The translations under genes and the position numbers were made by a program. The notes below the pieces were generated by a model. That model saw only the letters and a program-made list of their open reading frames with translations. It searched no databases and had not been told where the DNA came from. A stretch of 64,000 nucleotides of DNA from Humulus lupulus (lineage: Eukaryota > Streptophyta > Magnoliopsida > Rosales > Cannabaceae), in NCBI RefSeq assembly GCF_963169125.1, contig NC_084794.1:87961018-88025017 (forward strand), in the 5' to 3' direction. This document shows, piece by piece, positions 46,895 to 58,109 of this stretch. Position 1 is the first letter of the stretch. Every line of letters begins with the position of its first letter.

Positions 46895-49355
46895 TGTAAC
46901 ATCCCAAATTTCCTAATGTGGCTTAGTGTCTGGATTAGGGGGCCGGGAGGCAATAATTGAGTTATTATGTGAATTATATTATAATATAATTATGCTTGCA
47001 TGTTAGAGATATTAAATATGTGTAAGTGGGCCCGTTTCTTATAAGAAGGGTATTTTAGTAATTTGACCCGTTTGGGGTATAAATGCAAAGATGTGTTTGT
47101 GTGATTAAGACCAGATTATTATGTGGATATATTTGGTTACTCGACGAGAGGCGATCCCGATGAGCAAGTTAGCGGAAAAGTCACAACGGGATTTTAATAC
47201 CCGGCTCAGGGTGAACTCAGGGGTATTTTAGTAATTTAGTACATTATTGGGGATTAGTGGGTAATGGGAATTTAATTGTAACCATGTGAGAATATTGGGA
47301 GTAGCGAGAATTATAGCGGGATTTGAGTTCAAGGACAAAATTTCCCTTGTGAACATTTGATGAATAAGCTAAGGGCAAGGGGCAAAATAGTCATTTTCTC
47401 TCCATAGTGTAATGTAAGGTGAGCTTGGAATGTTTGAGAAGGCTAAGGAAATTAAAGGAAAAGAAACACAGCAACTCTCCCTTTCTCTCTCCCTTGTTTT
47501 CACTATGCACCATGGAAGCTTAAGGAATTTTGGGGAAATCGAATATCAAAGCTTGGGAATTAAGGTGCCATACTTGGGGAACTAGAGATTTAGCTCAAGT
47601 GGATCAACTCAGTTGAGGTAAGGGTTTTAATTTGAATTCTTCATGTTGGTTCTGCTGAATTGTTAAGAGTTGTGGTGTTTTGCATGTATGTGAGTTGGGA
47701 AGTTGAGCTTTGAGAATTTTGATGAGTCTTACTATGGTAATTAGCTGGGTTTGGTTGGTGAGAAGGAGTATATAGATTATGGGAATTGAATTGGCAGATT
47801 GGAATGGAATTGAATGAGTTTTAGTTGGGTTCAGCTGAAGAAAAACCCAGAAAATTCTGGGTTCGTGGGGCTGGGTTGCGGCTCTTTTCTGGTGAGTTGC
47901 GTCCCTCGAAGGGAAAATTTGAGCCAGGAGGGCTCGGAGGCAGAGGCGGGTCGTGGCGCCTCAGGGGCGCGGCGCGGCGCGCGTTGGTTTTCCAGGGAGG
48001 CCGAGCCTCTGGAATTAGAGGCGGGCTGCGACTCAGGTTCTTGGGGTCATGGCCCTTAAAGGGAATTTTGGCCTTAATGGGATTTTTAGGTTGGGAACTT
48101 AACCATTTAGGCTCATGATCGATTCTACCTCCTTGTTAAGTGGAATTCGATGTCCCGGAGGCTAAGATTTGGTATGGAAGCTTTTATTTACCTGTTGTTT
48201 ATGGAACTTCCTTATTACGGTTGTGACTAAGTTTATGCTAAGCGATTGAATCAGAGATCGTACTCAAAGGACATCGCTAGTAACTTGCATATAGACCGAA
48301 GGTAAGAAAACTGCACCCGTTATTTGAATGCGTGTTTAGAGCTTAAACAATGTGGTTATAGAGTTGAAAAAGGTTTTGACTTTGTTAATAAACATGCTTA
48401 TAATTATGTTTGCGAATAACTGATTAGGTACACTATAATGCGCATAATTATGATTATGCCTATGACTATCGTTTGAATATATTATAATGCATTGTAGTTG
48501 TTGATATGTATGCTATGTGAAATAAGTGATTGTCTATTGTGACCGTGAAGCTTGGTTTATAAACCAGAGGGTTATTAGGATGTTAAGTGAAGATCAACTC
48601 ATTAGGTGAGAGTATATTGGACTTCGGGAGACTCGCCGTATAAGTCAAGAGTCCCAAGGCTTCAACTTATAAGTCAGAGGCACGTGGTGGCTTGACTTAT
48701 AAGTCAAGGGTTAAAGGACTTAGTTTATAAGCTTAGATTGGCATAATGCACGTGGAGTACAGGCCACCATGGCTGGGCCACCATGGGAGTGCGACATGCG
48801 CTTGACTGGCTCGGATGCCAACAACTTGAAAGAAAGTGCGACACGCACTTGTGTGACTCTATGGTTACCAGTTTTCTTAATGAATACACCACTTTCAGTT
48901 ATTACTGCTTTATAGGCATTTTATTTTGTGAACTGTTGAATATGTTTTCTTGTTGAGTCTTCTGGCTCACAGGTGCTTTGTGGTGCAGGTAAAGGTAAAG
49001 AGAAGCTCAACCGGCCATGAGTCGGAGGGCAATAGCAGTGATATGTACATAAGCAGTCCGCTCGACCACCACGGCCGAGATGCTCAAGGGAACTAGGGTT
49101 AAGCCCAGCTTTTGCCGCTTAGGTCGGCTTGTTATATAACTTGAGTGTTGTAACCAACTTTTAAATTGATATTTTGGGATCCCATGTAAAGAGCATGCTT
49201 TTAACTTAATGAAAATGTGTATGAGTTGACCAAAAGTTTTAATACCTAATCCTTTAGTGGCTTAATCACACGTTTAGTCCAAATGACTTGTTTAGCAAGT
49301 CCAGCACTGGTTTTAAACACACTTGGTGACGGACCCTATTTAGCAGGGCGTTACA
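46895..49355 (+). repeat. 3' LTR of E5 (2461 bp)
   Basis: TGTAACATCCC ... GGGCGTTACA, a close copy of the 5' LTR without S3. It includes the intron-like module 48301-48988, the TTATAAGTC series, and a GC-rich block near 47855-48060 that yields spurious ORFs. Confidence 0.92.
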
Positions 49356-50650
49356 TAGTGCATACTAGATAACTTCACCAGGTCTCTCTACCACCCTGGC
49401 GGCCATCCTGTGAGCTATAACCCCCCTCCTGTTAGAACCAGGAGTAGTAGAACTATCAGGGGTCCTTCTTTTCTGGCTACTAGGCATCTACCCCTTCCTG
49501 ATCCCGCAAATGGGGATACCATGGCCTGAACTTCCTGCCCTATGACATTCCCACTCCATATCTCATCAGTTGCGTCTTCTATAGATGAAAATCTCATACA
49601 CTGGAGTGACCCTAACGCTTTGGGCCATCCTAGAGTTCAGTCCTCAAATGAATCGTTCCTTCTAGGCCACATCTGCTGGTACCAAATCAAAAGCAGATTT
49701 GGCCTACCAATCATATTCATTGACATATTATGTCACTGACTTACCATCCTAGACCAAGTTCGTAAACTCATTGGTCTTTGTAGTTCAGACTGTGTCAGAG
49801 TAGTCTCTTTTGTCAAACCACTGTCTAAATTCCTCCCAACCCATCATAACAACAAACCGGGTCTAAGGTACTACTTCCCGTCATGTCTGGACATTCTCCT
49901 GCCGCATACGCGTGGCAAACCACTCTATCATGGCCTGCCACCCTTATATCATTGAGGAGGGAGCTAATCACACCCATCTATTGATCAGTTCTGAACAGAC
50001 CCAAACCTCCCTCGGAAACTGGAGGATAATGCTTCTAGAGTCTTTCATACGATAAATCTTATCTATTTCCACCCTTAGGTTGAACCAACACTTTTGCCAT
50101 TACCGTCAGGATATACGAAGCAACGTTCCCCGACAGAACCCGCTGTCTCAACCATCTAGTCCCCTCATTTTGATCTTGAAGTCTTGCTTGCATACCAGCA
50201 AACATCTTCTGTGAATTCCATGGGAAGATGAAGGGTTCTGACCCTAACTATCACCTGCAACCCCCATACTAACAATACCAAGTCCAGTTGACTATCTTGA
50301 ATACATAATTTCTGAATCAGTCCGCAGTCAAAGACTTAACCCCTCCGCCCTGATATTCATATCCAGAATTATCCCACGGGGAGGTCCAAAAAATCACAAT
50401 AATCACACACCCAATATGCATATCTAGATACAAATCTATAATGTTCATGCATCAACTATCAAATCCAATTTCCACCAAATACATTCATACACATCATGCT
50501 CTCTATACTAGCATGCAGATAAGGCACATAGGATTAATATACATAATTAACCACATAATCATGTCATTTGATACCTAATAGTGAGTCAAGCTTATCTTTA
50601 ACGGTGAGTGTACGCGCCCAACCAGTCTTCAGGAACCCTTAAACCTAGAC
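49356..50650 (-). pseudogene. gag: E7 gag remnant and leader
   Basis: On the minus strand around 49870-49680 the gag core is readable as MMGWEEFRQWFDKRDYSD and, after stops, AKSAFDLVPADVA, the same order as in E3 and E5 gag. Several stops and small changes break it and no knuckle is found. The stretch from about 50200 to 50650 is the untranslated leader. Confidence 0.65.
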
Positions 50651-50651
50651 C

Positions 50652-50663
50652 GCTCTGATACCA
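50652..50663 (-). promoter_or_regulatory. Primer binding site of E7
   Basis: The minus strand reads TGGTATCAGAGC, a perfect initiator tRNA-Met site, adjoining the 5' LTR end at 50667. Confidence 0.9.
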
Positions 50664-50666
50664 AGT

Positions 50667-52962
50667 TGTAACGCCTGGTTAACCAAGAGTTGTTACACTG
50701 TGTGTTTAAAACAATGCTTAACTCGCTAAGCAAGTCGTTTGAACTTAAATGTATAATTAAAGACTAAGTCAAGGTTAGGTATTAAAATATTTGGTCAACA
50801 AAATGATTATTTTCCATTAAAATATTAAGTTTATACACGAGATCGCAAATTCAGGTTACAGACTTGTAAAAGACAATTAGAATACAACTTAGCCCTCCTA
50901 AGCAGAAAAATAGGGTTTAACCCTAGTTTCTCCCAAGTTATCCTGATCGTGGCAAACGAGTGGGCTGCATATGTACACACCACCCCTTACCTACACCACG
51001 CAGCACCCGTGAGCCAAGGCTCAACAAGAAAACTTAAACTAGCCTGCACAACTAGGCAACAATATAAACATAGTAAACATAAATCATCATATTCAATTAA
51101 AAATAGGATATAAGTAACCAATCAATAGTAATATTCAACTTAGTCAAATACGTAAACCAAACCATCAATCAATAGAAATGATTAAGTGTGAACCACACTT
51201 CTGTTTTTGGTATAATATCCAAGCCTGATGCCCTTAGGCTGAGTCCCGTAGTCTCTTAGCTGACAGCGTCACCCTTAGGCCGGGATGCGTTCCGCACGCT
51301 TGCTATCGGCCCCTGACACCCTTAGGCCGGCCTGCAAATAGATATAATCACCAATGCACAATGCATAACAAGTAATCAATGACAGCGTATACAAGTGTGC
51401 CCATCCATATATTCTCAGCTACAGATATGTTCATATTCATAATATATTCATTAATAGGGGTTTAAGTCCCCTTCACAACTCGGGTGCAATTTCCTTACCT
51501 CAAGTCCAGAGCAACTAGCGTATGGCAGCCCTGAGCACGATGCCTAATCCTGAGCCCTTGCAGTATAACCTAATCACAATGCGATAGTGGATAACCATTA
51601 AAATCCTAAACCAATTAAAAGCTTTGGAATAATATACTAGCCTCCGGGACCTCGAATTATACTAAACCGGGTAGTAGAATTTGTCCCTAGCGTTTAGGTT
51701 TAAGTCCTCGAGCCTAAAAACCAATCTTGGCTATGGCTACCTAGGTGGGCCACGACCTGGCCCTAAGGGTCACAGCACGCCCCAAGTCAGAGGCACCAAC
51801 CTCTTGTCCCAAGGGGAGGCAGGCTGCGACTTTCCCCCTAGGGCCGCGACACACCCACAAGTCAGCAAGCCCCCCATGCGACCTTTTGGGTCACGCGAGC
51901 TGCGACACCCATGAACTGTGTCGCGAAGCACCCCTGTGAACCCATAAATCCCTGGGTTTTCTACATTTTTCTCCAACTCAAAGCCTCATAATTCAACCGT
52001 AAATAGATACCCAAGCCAATATTACGTTTAGAACTCTCAATACCATCCTACCAACAACACAAATAGCATATAATATCAGCTCAAGCTTCCTCAAATCCTA
52101 AAATAAAAAACTAACCCAATTATCCCTAAGCATGTTCAAACCCAACCAGAATTTCAGCAGATTAAGACTTACAATCTTACCTCAGTAATAGCTTAATTCC
52201 TCATCTGTTCCTTGCCTACTCCTAGGTTCAATTCTCTAGTCCCCAAGCTTCAATTCCTCAGCAATTTTCCTAAGTCTTCAAGTCACCCAAAGATGGAGAG
52301 AGAGAGACAAGAACGTGAGAGAGAGAGAGAGGCTTTTGATATATTCTAACATACTCTAGAGGCTTAATCCATCCATATCCTATACCACAAAGACCAAAAT
52401 TCCCCTATAATGACTCAATCCCTTTTGTTGCCCATAAGGGCAAAGTGGTCATTTGCCCCATTTCCCGCTAATTCCTCGAATCGTCCTACAAATTCCCAAT
52501 TAATCTCGCTATGCCCAACTTACTACCAAATACTTACCCATTACTCGATAAATCCCAAATATACATTAAACTTCCCAAAATACCCCTAAGCTCACCTCGA
52601 GCTAGGTATTAAACTACACTGTGACTATTCCGCTAATTCACTCACTAGGATCTCCTCGAGCTGTATACTGCGAAAATATATATATATATATCCACATAAT
52701 AATGTTGTTCCAACCATTTAACGCATATAATAACAATTATGCCCTCAACGTCCAAAACTACAAATATGCCCTTACTATCAAGAATGGACCCACATCCATA
52801 TTTGATACACGTAAACATGCATTGAAATCCATATTATCATATGAATCATGTATACCACATAGTCACACATTTATTCAATTAATTCAACATGTATATCCCA
52901 TTATGCCCTCCAGGCACTGTAATCAAGGCACTTAGCCTTGACAGTAAATTCGGGACGTTACA
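50667..52962 (-). repeat. 5' LTR of E7 (2296 bp)
   Basis: Plus-coordinate ends TGTAACGCC ... GGGACGTTACA. It is the partner of 30945-33280. The intron-like module is at 51498-50991 (minus), with the acceptor changed to TAG. A GA run lies near 52300-52332 and an AT run near 52676-52692. Confidence 0.9.
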
Positions 52963-53306
52963 CTTACAATCTGACCACGAATCATGCTTTACTCTGAGAA
53001 TCACTAGACCTTGTGGAGGAGCTCCTAGAAGCCTCACAACTTCGTGTAGCATCCTACTTGCAAAAGGTGGCCAGATATTTCAACTCCAACGTGAAAGATA
53101 GGAAATTCGGGGTCGGAGACTTGGTGTTGCGAAGAGTTTTTCTGGAAAACTGAGATCCAGGTGCTGGAGTATTTGGCCCTAACTGGGAAGACCCAAACCA
53201 AGTCGAGAGCATCGTGTGTCCTGGGACATACAAATTGGCCTGATTGAATGAGGAACAAGTGCCCCACGCCTGGAATGCTGAGCATCTTCGTCGGTATTAC
53301 CATTAA
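52963..53306 (+). pseudogene. pol: E6 integrase C-terminus
   Basis: After the E7 insertion the integrase frame of E6 resumes and runs to a natural TAA at 53304-53306. Readable are LVEELLEASQLRVASYLQKV, ARYFNSNVKDRKFGVGDLVL and the terminal HAWNAEHLRRYYH. TGA codons near 53000, 53150 and 53240 interrupt it; at least the first fits an Arg-to-stop C-to-T change. Tat integrases lack a chromodomain and none is present here. Confidence 0.85.
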
Positions 53307-54628
53307 TATGAGCAATGTATTTTCTAAAATTTGTTGTCATTTTTGGCCTCCGAGCACATTAATGGAAATCGTGCGTAAAAATTATGATAGATGAAATTTA
53401 GAGAATTTTCTTGTATTTTTTAAATTTAATTTTCAGTATTTGTTTATTTACATCTACTACTCGAGGAGAACTCGCTCGCTGGCCTAGACAAGTGAACGCA
53501 AACCAGTCTCTGATCACTTGGGGAGCATAACTGGTTCATCTCATAAGGTAATCGCTAGTGGAGGACAACCTAAGGAACTAAGCTTATCATGAGCAGAGTA
53601 AACCTAGTGTCAATGCCAGCGAGATTGAAATAACCTAGGAAATTAAGCCTAATAAGAGTGGGGTAAACCTAGTGTTATAAAGATCTAAGTAGCCTACGGG
53701 CGGAGAACTCGAGTTATCTTTCGAGGACTATGCGCCCGAGGAGCAATAATGAGTTCCCAACTTCCAGCAAGTGAATAAGGACCCCGAGTAACCTATACTT
53801 GGGCACAAGCCCTGAGTTGCCAAAACTTGAGCACCATAAAAACCCAAGGCAACCTAAAGGCGAAGAACTTGATCTATGTCCCGAGGACCATGCGCCCAAT
53901 GACTGGTAATGAGTTCCTGAGTTCCAAAGGGTATATAATAAAACCCTGAGTCACCTGTACTTAGGGCAAGCCTAAAGTTACCATGACTAGCGAGAGAGAC
54001 CCAATTCCCCTAGACTGGACTCACAAAAGCCCAGTGTGACTTCCCGAGGACCAGGTGCCAGCGAAGTAACACTGGGTTCCCGTATCCTAATTTAACTCAG
54101 CTTCCCAAGCCTCAAATCGCCTAGAACTCAAGGAAATGCATCAAGTTCTTATACTTGCTGGCATCCTAAAGTTGCTTTTGAGGACTGAGTGCCCGTGAAG
54201 CAACACTAAGCATTAGAGGGACAAAAAATTTGAGACAGACTAGGCTCGAGCCGCCAATACTCAAGCACAAGTCCTAGGTTGTACGAACTGGGGCAATCAA
54301 GAACTAAGTCTCATGACTAAGGACCATGCATGGTAGATAAATCGGGGTTAGATAACAATCTTTTTCTTGATGACAAATTACGTTAAAAGTTGAGAAAAAC
54401 CTCGTAAATTTTAAGACTAATTTGCATTGTTACTAAACGATAAGTCATTAAAATGTGTTAAGTAATAAAGCAAAGAAGGCAAGTAAATAGTGAAAGCGAA
54501 GGCCATTCTCAAAAGTAAGTGTACATAATTATGCTTGGGGGCTCGAGCAATAAATTGTTTGTACCCTAAAGAAAAAAAAAAGAAAAAGAGATGGCTCACA
54601 GGCCTAAACTTAAACTAGAACAACCAGA
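53307..54628 (+). repeat. Repeat-rich 3' spacer of E6
   Basis: Downstream of pol, imperfect repeats with a period near 160 bp can be seen at about 53722 and 53882 (CGAGGACYATGCGCCC ... AATGAGTTCC ... CCCTGAGT), with more diverged copies before and after, roughly 53460-54340. No protein-coding frame is convincing. Tandem repeats in the 3' untranslated region are a known property of some Tat/Ogre elements. Confidence 0.55.
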
Positions 54629-57090
54629 CTAACCTTGGCATGGAGGAATTTCCTTGATGATTTCGACGATGGGGTCCGTCTCCGGAGCCACTCCAGCTTC
54701 CTTGGCTACCTCGTGGGCAACCTCCACAGATTTCGTCGCCCGCAAGCGCTCCTCGAAGAGTAGCCGAGTCTTGTCCGCCTCCCCGATGAACTCCAAGATC
54801 TTCTCCTGATTGTGGAACTAGGCTTCATAGAACGCATCCTCTGGAATGGTGTTGATCTCTTTCTCAAGGACCTCCACTTCTCGCTGAAGGGACTTTATCT
54901 TCTCCGCAGCTTAGAGAGCCTCGTTTTCATTGGCCTGAAATTTGTGAAGGGCCTTCGTGGTTTTACCACAAGCCTTGATGGTCTTCTTCGCGGCTCACAA
55001 AGCCTCCTACCTAGCCTTGGAAGCTCTTCTTGGGCTCTCCAAGCCTCCTCCTTAGCAGTTTGAGGCTCATTGGCTGTCTTCATGACTACCTCCTTGAGTG
55101 CCTGGGTACAAGCCTGCTCCGCCTCTAGTGAGGTCCGCAGGCAGGTCAGCTCCTCCGGGGGCATTCTCACCTTCTCCTTAAACACCACCACCCTGGAATG
55201 GGCTCGTTGGAGTTTGTAGGACCTCTCCATCATGATATCTCCAAGGTGTTGGCAGGCCAATGCCGACTGAAATTCAAGACAATTTGATTGGTCAACTTGT
55301 ATCACAAAATAGAAAAAGGGATGGTTAGTGTAATGAGATAACACACCCGAACGGATGCGTATCGCCAGGAGGTGAGGAGGGAAGCCTTGTTACTATCTCC
55401 CGATTGAGTGAAGCTGCGGGCAGTCAGCTCACACATCGCTGAGCTGACCCCTTGAAGGAGCTTCATCGCTAGTGGAGCAACCACATCTCCCACCTTGGCA
55501 GCGAACAAGGTCTCTAGTTTAGCGCGGCCTATCGGGTGCTCAACATGCCTTTCTCTCAGAGGCTTCAGTTGGTGAAGGGCCTCCGTGGTCTCGTGTAGGG
55601 CCTCATTTCCCTCCTCCATCTGCACCTCAAAATGTTGGAGCATGGCTGGAAGCACTCGATCATCTCACCCTATACTTCTCCGGGTATACCAGGAGTCGGG
55701 GGTGAGTCAACAATTCTTGGCTCTCTGCTCCTGAAACTCGTCAATGGTCCAATGATGGTCCGAGGTCTATCCGCACCGGAGGAGAGAAGGTGAGACACGC
55801 ACGTGCTCAGGACTTACACTATCTCCTACATGTATAGCATTATAAAAAATTATTGGAGACTTACCTTGTTAAAAGGACGAGCACTCTATCCCCGCCTGGA
55901 GCTCCTCCTCGAGCTCCTGGTGTTCCTGAGCTTCTTGAGCTACTCGGACAGCTTGAGCATGCTCGAACCACTCTTCCTAAAGTCGCTGGTTGTATATCTT
56001 GATGGCCCGTCGATCGATGTAGTTTATGTGGTGATAGGCCAGCTCACCGGAATTTTTGGAATTCCTAAAACTGGTCAGGTCCACAGAGCTAATCTGTTGC
56101 CCAGCTGGAGAAGGCCCACAGCCCTCAAACTCTCCTCTGTAACCAGGTAGCTCAATTCCAGCTTGATGTGTGGAAAATTCTTCATTTCCTGTAGGTGATC
56201 TTTGTACACCTAGGCAAAGGGAGTCAGACAAAAATGACCTATATCACGAGAACCACTAAGTATGAGGCAAGCTGTGAAAATGGAAAAAAGAAAAGCTTAG
56301 TTCTGACAATACTCACCAACCCTGGAGAACTCGAGTATGAGAGTGGGGTTGGTCTGCGTCGAGAAGCCGTTGGTGAAAAAGAGTTGTCATTGTAGTCCCA
56401 CACAGGGTTCTCATTATAGTGAGGCGCCTTGTACACCAAAGTGGGATTGGAACACTTCATTAGGGTGTAGTATCCATCTTCGCTTCACTTCATCTTCATC
56501 TTGTACACTTCATCAAGGTCGCTTCGCTTCATCTTCTGCGTGGCGTAGAAGCTATAGAAGTTGGAATCTCTGCTGGAGAGGGTTATGGTCAGTTCTTCCT
56601 CCGGTACAGGACATACATGCTCGAGAGGACCCTGTACCCATTGGGGGACAGCTGGAGAAGAGCAATCCCTACGTACTTCATGAAGTTCACGAAGTACTGG
56701 TACAACGGCAGAGCAGCTCCGACCATCAGGTGGGACTGGATCCACACCTCGAGGTTGTGCACACTACGACGTGCTCTCTCCGAGTCTCGGCAAAGGCGCA
56801 ACAAGAAGTCATCTCCGATTCCATAATGGCTCATGAAGCACTCCAAGGCAAAAGGGTGATTTAACTTGCTACGGTATTGCTTCGCTTCAAAACCTGTGAC
56901 TTCGTATCTATGCGTAGGATGGGGAAATGGAGCTTCGTTCACCTATTCATTCGTCAGTCCTATCTGCACCGGCCTCTCTGCGCCCGTGCAGCTTCTCGCT
57001 GATTCCCTCCATCTTGGACCATTGAAATTATCTCTTCGTCGAAAACGTAAAAACCTTGTCGATGTAGATGATAAAGCTCCTCAGACATCT
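54629..57090 (-). pseudogene. Antisense, apparently intron-containing ORF of E6
   Basis: Opposite to pol, a gene-like region reads leftwards. The 5' part (56942-56589) encodes a domain with HNLEVWIQSHLMVGAALP and GIALLQLSPNGYRVLSSMYV, which I recognise as the type found in the antisense ORF of Tat elements (Pfam name as I recall it: putative gypsy-type transposon). The 3' part (55266-54629) is a Glu/Lys/Ala-rich coiled coil ending at TAG 54629. Exons are suggested by donor/acceptor pairs: GTGTGT at 55346 with TTTCAG at 55267 (80 nt, joining two frames in phase 0), GTAAGT at 55864 with TTTCAG near 55734, and GTGAGT near 56313 with ATATAG near 56237. Several TAG codons sit at glutamine-like positions. 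A frame change near 55000 breaks the coiled coil. The start is uncertain. Confidence 0.65.
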
Positions 57091-58045
57091 GAGACAAAAA
57101 CCAAGCAATTAACATTTTGACCAAAAGAAAGCAGTCCAAAATACAAGAATCCCTAAGACAACTACTCGGGGGGTGGAGGAGTGAGGAAATTCTAGGGGCA
57201 AGGGATATCCTCAGAACCCTAAATCAGCTCCCGGAGAACAGCACCGGAACTCAAGAACTCGCTAGAATCAGGAAATTTCCCTGATTCCGGTCAATGACCC
57301 AAAATGCCAAAAAAATGCTTAAATGGACCATTGCGACTAGTATAGACGTTATCCATGGCCTATAAAGAGACTAAAAGAGGTCGTAATGACCTCTAAACCC
57401 TAGAATCTCTAAGAGGCAAAGCATAAACCCATAAATTACACGAACATAAGTTAGGAGGAATACCTTACTCGATATGTAGCTCTAGTAGGTGCTGTGTTTG
57501 ATCCGAACATGAAGATATTTGGTGATATATGCCCAAAAATATCTAGCTTCTCTCCAGTATTCCAGGATCACAGGCGACGAACTTCTGGGTTTGGGGAATT
57601 AGTTCTTGGCAAGGGAGTTTCTGAGTTTTGGTGTGAATTTCAAATGAACGTAAACAAATATGAAGAGTTGAATCTTGAATTTATAACCCTGTAATTGGGC
57701 GGGAGGCTATCAATTCTCGATTGTTGATCACCTAGGGAGTAGGCGCTCGAAGGTGATCCAACTGTCACGATTATCAAGGCATGGATCAGGATCAAAATGT
57801 GGGGAAAGGACGCCTCGGGTACAGCGTGAAAGGACACTTCTAGTACGTAATAGACGTTTTGGGCATGGATAAAAATCCCTCATTAATTATCACCGATTGA
57901 TGGGCCCATAAATGGAGAGTCGACACGTGGCATTACCTTTTGGTAGGTTTTACGCCTCGAAAAGCCCAAATGTCTCCCCCCGAGTACGTCCCTTGAAATT
58001 ACTCCTCTCAATCTAACTCTCCACTGTCTGAGGGCAAGTGAAGAC
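57091..58045 (+). other. E6 sequence between the antisense ORF and the polypurine tract
   Basis: About 950 bases of mixed composition. It would hold the promoter of the antisense ORF, but I cannot point to a convincing one. No other ORF or repeat stands out. Confidence 0.4.
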
Positions 58046-58057
58046 TTGGGGGACAAA
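58046..58057 (+). promoter_or_regulatory. Polypurine tract of E6
   Basis: TTGGGGGACAAA directly before TGTTGTCCGTG. This form of tract is typical of Tat elements and differs from the AGGGGATAGT tract of the chromoviruses here. Confidence 0.75.
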
Positions 58058-58109
58058 TGTTGTCCGTGTTTTCACCATCCAACACGTGGCAATCATTAGG
58101 AGTAATTAG
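58058..58109 (+). repeat. First 52 bases of the E6 3' LTR
   Basis: Starts TGTTGTCCGTGTTTTCACC, comparable with the E2 LTR start TGTTATCC. It is cut at 58109 by E8, whose left target copy would be ATTAG (58105-58109). Confidence 0.65.

Larger units (their letters stand above)
38037..49355 (+). mobile_element. E5: complete chromovirus-like retrotransposon
   Basis: Both ends are in the window and are flanked by a perfect target duplication TAGTG (38032-38036 and 49356-49360). Order: 5' LTR 38037-41685 (enlarged by S3), iMet primer site, leader with short repeats, gag-pol 42303-46857, polypurine tract, 3' LTR 46895-49355. By eye the first 350 bases of the two LTRs differ at about 4%, mostly transitions. 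The coding region keeps its frame except for one 2-base deletion, but has 14 stops. Confidence 0.93.
30945..52962 (-). mobile_element. E7: chromovirus-like retrotransposon with both LTRs
   Basis: The 5' LTR is at the right (50667-52962) and the 3' LTR at the left (30945-33280). The flanking target copies are CTAAC (30940-30944) and CTTAC (52963-52967), one mismatch. The 5' LTR is preceded in plus coordinates by a perfect iMet primer site. The own internal sequence, about 4.5 kb after removing E5 and S2, is badly decayed. By eye the LTRs differ at about 6% of sites in the first 330 bases. Confidence 0.88.
25157..58109 (+). mobile_element. E6: Tat-lineage retrotransposon, host of most other elements
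   Basis: Visible parts are gag (25157-27402), PR (27411-28001), RT/RNase H (28002-29500), archaeal RNase H and integrase (29501-30944 and 52963-53306), a 4.75-kb 3' region with an antisense ORF, a polypurine tract (58046) and the first 52 bases of the 3' LTR. It is interrupted by E4 and everything nested in it at the left, by E7 in integrase, and by E8 in its 3' LTR. It must be the oldest element of the stack. Confidence 0.82.

Noticed and set aside
56337..56864. 175-aa plus-strand ORF
   Set aside because: It is the complement of the antisense ORF domain of E6, which has the recognisable conserved sequence.
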